This document shows positions 59,173-64,000 of a stretch of DNA of 64,000 bases, one piece after another (position 1 is the stretch's first letter; the number at the start of each line of letters is the position of its first letter). The stretch comes from Neoactinobaculum massilliense (GTDB taxonomy: Bacteria; Actinomycetota; Actinomycetes; Actinomycetales; Actinomycetaceae), in NCBI RefSeq assembly GCF_900604955.1, contig NZ_UWPE01000001.1, forward strand, positions 1,426,001 through 1,490,000, in the 5' to 3' direction. The translations under genes and the position numbers were made by a program. Under the pieces are notes generated by a model. That model ran no database searches. It was not told the DNA's origin and saw only the letters and a list, made by a program, of their open reading frames with translations.

Positions 59173-61863
59173 CTACTTTCTCCGCTTGGCGCGGCGCGTG
59201 GGCTCGGCGTGGGCGGCATCCTCGGGCCATGGGTGGCGCGGATAGCGGCCGCGCATCTCCGCCCGCACCTGCAGGTAGCCGTCCCGCCAGAAGGTGGCAA
59301 GATCATCGGTGATAGCCACGGGCCGCTGGGCTGGGGAGAGTAGCTCCAGCGTGATTGGTACGCGGCCACCGGCGACGCGTGGAGTGGCTCGCCAGCCGAA
59401 TGCTTCCTGTACGCGCAACCGCACCGTGGGGTGCGCCCCGGTGTAGTCCACCCTGCGGTAATCCCCGGTGGGAATTTCTATACGGGCCGGCGCCAGCTCG
59501 TTGAGGTGCGCGGCCTCGGGCCAGGGCAGAATGCGCTCCAATTGTTCCTTACCCAGCTTCCCCCAACGGCCCCCGCGCATCAGCGCGGCCAGTTCTGGGC
59601 CCGCAATCTCCTCGAGCCGCACAGCAAGTCCGGCATCGGACACATCCGGCCACGGCTCTCCCACGTGCGCATGCAGGAAGGCGAGACGGGAGCGGAGGGT
59701 GGCGGCGTCGTCGGACCAGGAGAGCGGAAGCCTGCCGGCGACCAGGGCCTCCGTGAGCCACGCTTCAGCGGCGGGGCGCGTCACTTTCGCGGGGCGTTCA
59801 CGCAGCGGAATACTCCCCAGCTCCACCGTTTCTGTGGCGGACAGCCGGCCGTCTCGCAGCGCCACCTCCTGCCGCGAGCGCTCCAGATGGCCGGCGGCCA
59901 AGCGGGCGTCCGCCTCAGTGATTGGCAGGGCGGAGCGGATGAGGGCGTCCGCCCGCCCCTGGCCGCGATCCATGCCGGCCACGGCCAGCCACTGTGCGCC
60001 CATGAGTGGGGAGCCCTCGGGCAATTCCGCGCCCATGCCGGAGGTGAGGAGGTAACGCCGGGAGGGATGGGCCGGATCGCCGCCGTCTCGCTGCCGCGCC
60101 ACCCGGTCCGGGTAGGCGAGCGCCATGACCAGCGCGGTAGCCGCCTCCTCATTCCGGGTGGTGACAGACGAAGTGGTGGATTGACGGGATTCCCGGCCCG
60201 CATGCGCTGCACTTTCGGATCTACTGACTGCGCTGGGCCCGCCGGCCGCCCGCGATCCGCTTCCCGGCCCACCGGCCGTACTCGTTGCACCACCATTCGC
60301 GTCCGGCGCGGCCTGCGCCACGGCACGCACCGCCTTGCGCACCCGCTCCACCCGCCGCTCCCAGCCGTGCGGGGCAAAGCGCCGCCACCTGGAAAAATCT
60401 GCCCCGGGCACCCGGATGTCCTCGCCGAGCGCCGCCGCAACCTCAGCGGCCCGCCCGGCACCCACCAGCGGGGTGGCGCGCACGGCGGCAACGGCCAGGC
60501 GGGCATCGAGTGGCAACCGCGCGAAATCTGCCGCGCCGGGGAGGGCCTGTCCCACGGCGTCGACCAGTCCGAGGCCGCGCAGCGTACGTACGGCAGAATC
60601 CACCGCCACCGGATCCAGTGAATCCACCAGGGCCAGGCCGCGGCCGCGCGGCGCACCCCACACCGCCGCCTCGAGCAGAAAGTCCGTCAGATCCGCGGTG
60701 GCCAGTTCGGGCAGCGCGTGCTGGCGAAGGCGCGCCCAGGTTTGCTCGCTCATCACGCGGTAAGCCACGCCGGGACCCTCGCGGCCCGCGCGGCCGGCCC
60801 GCTGCACACCGGATGCCTGCGATTCGAGCACGGTAACCAGCCCGCCCACGCCGCGCGCATAGTCCGTGCGCGGCTCCCGGGACAGTCCCGCATCCACTAC
60901 CACGCGTACGCCCGGCACGGTGAGGGAGGACTCCGCGATGGCCGTGGATACAATCACACGACGCCGCGAACCGGGCTCCGCTTCGACGTCGTCCGTGTGG
61001 CCCGCCTCCCCCGCGTGACCCGAAAGTACACGGTCCTGCTGTGCGGCGGGAAGCGAGCCGTGCAACGTGAGCACTTCGGCGTCGGTATGGATTGCCCCGG
61101 CAACCGCCTCTACCTCTCGCACGCCGGGCAGAAACACCAGCATGTCCCCGGTGGTCTCCGCGAGCGCTTGCTCTACCGTGCGCGCCACGTGCGCCAGGAA
61201 TGCGCGCTGCACCCCGGTGGCACCGCTGCGTCCAAGCGTGCCGAGTGGTTCCGCACCACGTGGAGGCGAAGCAAAGCGCACCTCCACCGGGTGAATCGCG
61301 CCCGGAATGTCCACGATCGGCGCGGGCGCGCCGTCCTCCCCCATAAGATCCGCAAAGCGCTGCGCATCGACAGTGGCGGACATGGACAGGACAGCCAGGT
61401 CAGGACGGAGCGTGCGCACCACGTCCAGCGTGAAGGCGAGTGCGAGGTCCGAATCGAGGTGACGCTCGTGGACCTCGTCGAGAATCACCGCGGCCACACC
61501 GGCCAGCTCCGGATCCGATTGCAGCCGGCGCACCAGCACGCCCGGCGTCACCATTTCGATGCGCGTATCCCGGCCGACGCGCGAATCACCGCGCACCGCG
61601 TATCCCACCGTGCGCCCCACCGGCTCGCCCAGGAGCGCGGCGATGCGCCGGGCCGCCGCCCGCGCCGCCACACGACGCGGCTGAGTCACAATGACGCGGC
61701 CGGACACGCGCGTGGCCACGTACGGCGGGATAAGGGTGGTTTTTCCGGTGCCCGGCGGCGCCTGCACCACAGCCAGCGGGAGCGCCCGGCCCACCGCGGG
61801 GAGTCCCGCCGCAACCGGGAGCGCGGGCGGGGCGGCCACCAGTTCATCGAGCGTGCGGGTCAC
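59173..61863 (-). CDS. hrpB: ATP-dependent RNA helicase HrpB
   Basis: The 896-residue DEAH helicase shows motif I QAPPGTGKTTLIPP (about 34-47), TQPRR, DEVHERHLDSD, SMSATVDAQRF, STAIAESSLTVPGVRVVVDAG and QRAGRAGREGPG, with the family C-terminal domain (DYRRVDYTGAHPTVRLRVQEAFG). HrpB-type helicases act on RNA; the exact substrate is unknown. A low-complexity insert (about 515-565; GGPGSGSRAAGGPSAVSRSESA) interrupts the middle. The GTG start overlaps the TGA of the TetR reading frame (GTGA), so it is coupled to it. An exact dispersed 12-mer lies at 59704-59715. Confidence 0.93.
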   Translation of the reverse strand: MTRTLDELVAAPPALPVAAGLPAVGRALPLAVVQAPPGTGKTTLIPPYVATRVSGRVIVTQPRRVAARAAARRIAALLGEPVGRTVGYAVRGDSRVGRDTRIEMVTPGVLVRRLQSDPELAGVAAVILDEVHERHLDSDLALAFTLDVVRTLRPDLAVLSMSATVDAQRFADLMGEDGAPAPIVDIPGAIHPVEVRFASPPRGAEPLGTLGRSGATGVQRAFLAHVARTVEQALAETTGDMLVFLPGVREVEAVAGAIHTDAEVLTLHGSLPAAQQDRVLSGHAGEAGHTDDVEAEPGSRRRVIVSTAIAESSLTVPGVRVVVDAGLSREPRTDYARGVGGLVTVLESQASGVQRAGRAGREGPGVAYRVMSEQTWARLRQHALPELATADLTDFLLEAAVWGAPRGRGLALVDSLDPVAVDSAVRTLRGLGLVDAVGQALPGAADFARLPLDARLAVAAVRATPLVGAGRAAEVAAALGEDIRVPGADFSRWRRFAPHGWERRVERVRKAVRAVAQAAPDANGGATSTAGGPGSGSRAAGGPSAVSRSESAAHAGRESRQSTTSSVTTRNEEAATALVMALAYPDRVARQRDGGDPAHPSRRYLLTSGMGAELPEGSPLMGAQWLAVAGMDRGQGRADALIRSALPITEADARLAAGHLERSRQEVALRDGRLSATETVELGSIPLRERPAKVTRPAAEAWLTEALVAGRLPLSWSDDAATLRSRLAFLHAHVGEPWPDVSDAGLAVRLEEIAGPELAALMRGGRWGKLGKEQLERILPWPEAAHLNELAPARIEIPTGDYRRVDYTGAHPTVRLRVQEAFGWRATPRVAGGRVPITLELLSPAQRPVAITDDLATFWRDGYLQVRAEMRGRYPRHPWPEDAAHAEPTRRAKRRK

Positions 61864-62588
61864 GAAGCAGCCACACCGTCCTCGCGGCCGGAATTCTCCA
61901 ACTCATCTTCCCTGACGTGGATCGCCTCCGCGCTTCCTTCCGTCGAGCGGCCCGCACCAAGCTCAGCGCCCATACCGCGGATCGCCTGCTCCATCGCGTT
62001 CATGGTGGCAGCCGTATCCGCGCCCTGCGCTACGCAGCGAAATGCCTGGAAAATAATGACGCGTGTAAAAGCGGCGCGCAGTTCCGGATCCGGGGCGCCC
62101 GCCTCCCGCCAGGCGGATTCTATGAAGCCCGTGATGAAATCGTGAATACCACGCACGTCCGCGCGTGCCCGCTATGCTTCACCATCGTGCGCACCATGCG
62201 TGCCGTGTGCACCATGCGTTCCGCCCCGTCGCGGCGCTCGGTACAAGCCCACCAGCCACGCATGCGAGGTGTTGCTCTTCGATTCGCGCACGGAGGCGCG
62301 CGCGAAGGCCACCAGCCGGTCCAGGGGCGCCAGATCCTCGGGGATGCCGCTGAATACGGCCGCGCGCCAGCGGGGTACGTTGCGTTCCAGGACGCGCAGG
62401 CGCAGATCGTCCACCGAGTCCACGTACCGATAAATCGAATTTCTGGCGATGCCCGCCTCCTTGGCCACCGCCCCGGCCGTCAACGCCCGTACGCCGCCCT
62501 CACGGAGGATGTTTTCAGCCGCGTCCACCAGCCGTTCGTTCATGCGCGCGCGGTGCTCATGAACGGTTGGCGCCGTAATCTTCGGCAT
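61860..62588 (-). pseudogene. TetR-family regulator interrupted by an in-frame amber codon
   Basis: The frame begins at the ATG at 62588 (MPKITAPTVHEHRARMNERLVDAAENIL) behind GGGGAGGACG, with the TetR helix-turn-helix VRALTAGAVAKEAGIARNSIYRYVDSVDDLRLRVLE. After 138 residues ending in GTHGAHGTHGAHDGEA, a TAG occurs at 62172-62174. The same frame then continues RARADVRGIHDFITGFIESAWREAG...IIFQAFRCVAQGAD, the expected C-terminal ligand domain, to 61860. A GTG at 62156 could restart translation. The stop overlaps the hrpB start. The His/Gly repeat before the TAG is built from a short tandem DNA repeat. It may be a nonsense mutant or a split gene. Confidence 0.75.
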
Positions 62589-62929
62589 ACGTCCTCCCCT
62601 CGCGATGATTGCCTCGATTCTACGACGCCGTGGTGGCCCGGCTTGGCCCCGCACACGTCCCAGCCCCGCACGGGTATCGACTACTCGGCAGGCCCCGCAC
62701 TCACCGCGCACCCGCCGCGTGGTAAAGGATCCTCGTTTCTCGTCTCCTGCCAGGCCGCACTCACCGCGCACCCGCCGCGTGTGCACAGAAACTCCCGCGT
62801 CCGCTCTATCCACCACTCGCTCCCGGTTCGTCGTGAGCAAGGTCCACGGTTTACCCTGGTACCAATCGCAGGTAGGGCCCACGGAGACCGGCAGCAGCCG
62901 GCGGGGTGGCGCCGGCAGAGAGAGGACGC
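62589..62929. other. Divergent region with a 60-base-spaced direct repeat
   Basis: This 341-base gap holds a 25-base direct repeat (62697-62721 and 62757-62781, starting GCACTCACCGCGCACCC), exactly 60 bases apart, and a TACGACGCCG word near 62618. It must carry the promoters of the TetR and DUF1846 genes. Confidence 0.55.
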
Positions 62930-64000
62930 ATGATCGGATTCGACCGCGAAAAGTACATTCGCCTACAGTCGGCGAAAATCAAGGAGCGCCGGGAGCAGAT
63001 TGGCGGCAAGCTGTACCTGGAAATGGGCGGCAAGCTGTTTGACGACTACCATGCCTCCCGCGTACTCCCCGGGTTTACGCCGGATAACAAGATTGCCATG
63101 CTGGGCGAGCTTCGCGATGAACTGGAAATCATCGTCGCGGTCAATGCGCATGATCTGACGGCAAAGCGACGCGCGGACACGGGCATCAGCTATGAGGGTG
63201 AAGTGCTCCGCCTGGTGGATGTATTTCGGGAAGCCGGTTTCCTGGTCAACAACATCGTCATCACCCAGTACGAGGAATCCAACCAGGAGGCCAAAGCATT
63301 CCGCCGCCGCTGCCTGCATTCGGGCCTCAAGGTGTCCCGCCATCGCCGCATCCCCGGCTATCCGTCCAACACGGATCTCATCCTCTCGAAGGACGGACTG
63401 GGCCGGAACGAGTATGCGGAGACGGAACGGGACCTCGTCGTCGTCACGGCGCCCGGGCCGGGGAGCGGAAAACTGGCCACGTGCCTCTCGCAGATCTACC
63501 ACGATCATCAGCGCGGCATCACCTCCTCCTACGCCAAATTTGAAACGTTCCCGGTGTGGAACCTGCCGCTGGATCATCCGGTGAACCTCGCCTATGAGGC
63601 CGCCACCGCGGACCTTGACGATCTCAACATGATTGACCCCTTCCACCTGGTCGCCTACGGGCAGCAGGCCGTCAATTACAACCGCGACGTGGAGGTGTTC
63701 CCGCTGCTCGCGCTCATGCTGCGGCGTCTGCTTGGGGAAAGCCCCTACAAATCGCCCACGGACATGGGCGTGAACATGGTGGGCTACTGTATTTCCGACG
63801 ACGACGCCTGCCGCGCCGCAGCTCAGCAGGAAATTATTCGCCGGTATTACAACGCGCTGGTCTCGGAGGAGAAAAAGGGCGACGGTAACGATCATGATTC
63901 AACGCGCATTGCGTTAATCATGGGGAAGCTCGGCCTGGCGCGCACGGACCGGCCGGTGGTGGAGCCGGCGCTGGCCGTGGAGAAGCGCACGAAGGCACCC
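62930..64000 (+). CDS. DUF1846 protein (3' partial)
   Basis: The frame begins at the ATG at 62930 behind AGAGAGGACGC and runs off the right edge (357 codons visible; the family is about 500 long). It matches DUF1846 throughout: [89 protein letters not shown] (P-loop-like), [31 protein letters not shown], and [14 protein letters not shown]. The family is conserved in actinobacteria and firmicutes and has a nucleotide-binding-like GPGSGK, but its reaction is unknown. The antisense frame across it is a shadow. Confidence 0.93.
   Translation, partial: MIGFDREKYIRLQSAKIKERREQIGGKLYLEMGGKLFDDYHASRVLPGFTPDNKIAMLGELRDELEIIVAVNAHDLTAKRRADTGISYEGEVLRLVDVFREAGFLVNNIVITQYEESNQEAKAFRRRCLHSGLKVSRHRRIPGYPSNTDLILSKDGLGRNEYAETERDLVVVTAPGPGSGKLATCLSQIYHDHQRGITSSYAKFETFPVWNLPLDHPVNLAYEAATADLDDLNMIDPFHLVAYGQQAVNYNRDVEVFPLLALMLRRLLGESPYKSPTDMGVNMVGYCISDDDACRAAAQQEIIRRYYNALVSEEKKGDGNDHDSTRIALIMGKLGLARTDRPVVEPALAVEKRTKAP

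Noticed and set aside
62963-63895. Antisense open frame of 310 codons
   Set aside because: It is a shadow of the DUF1846 gene, which matches its family along its length on the plus strand.

Overview
The window is a 64 kb piece of a high-GC actinobacterial chromosome. High GC, coding style, FimA/SpaA-type sortase-assembled pili, narGHJI and many short leaderless-type promoters suggest the family Actinomycetaceae (Actinotignum/Actinobaculum/Schaalia neighbourhood). That placement is an inference from gene content, not a database match. No prophage, transposase or CRISPR array was seen. The left edge cuts narH and the right edge cuts a DUF1846 gene.

Region 1 (1-11.0 kb) is an anaerobic nitrate respiration block: narH (partial), narJ and narI, followed by a nearly complete molybdenum cofactor set. 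It comprises moeB-moeA-moaC with a coupled NAD-domain protein, a moaB-moaE fusion, moaD, moaA, mobA and a second MoaD-like protein. Together these would make the bis-MGD cofactor needed by the nitrate reductase. Region 2 (11-17.3 kb) holds a membrane-anchored HNH/Excalibur nuclease, an AdhP-type alcohol dehydrogenase, tRNA-Ser(CGA), tadA, upp and a glycosyltransferase. Region 3 (17.4-28.4 kb) has a large membrane protein coupled to a diacylglycerol-kinase-family gene, then pilus operon 1 (adhesin, major pilin, two class C sortases). Region 4 (28.8-38.4 kb) carries serS, a HAD phosphatase, proline/glutamine-rich Yip1-like membrane proteins, a lipoprotein, tRNA-Ser(UGA), and a DUF4190/DUF5067 gene broken at a poly-C tract. 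Region 5 (38.4-49.5 kb) has a D-lactate-dehydrogenase-like FAD/Fe-S protein and pilus operon 2 (major pilin, sortase, minor pilin, adhesin). Region 6 (49.8-64 kb) contains tRNA-Ser(GCU), tRNA-Arg(ACG), a DUF1684 protein, an MFS transporter, thymidine kinase, a TM2 protein, small hypotheticals, HrpB helicase, a TetR gene with an in-frame amber, and DUF1846.

Beyond the genes, the window holds several repeat classes. An exact 12-mer GGCGTCGTCGGA (or its complement) occurs at least eight times. A nested palindromic intergenic repeat (R1) has five copies: one downstream of each of the three tRNA-Ser genes and two flanking the TM2 gene. A second family (R2) is built on GGTGGTTAG and TTTAAAGGCC words. 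Runs of 8-10 C lie upstream of both pilus operons and at a frameshift in a surface-protein gene, which suggests, but does not prove, phase variation. Seven genes have a TANNNT box exactly six bases before the start codon, pointing to leaderless mRNAs.
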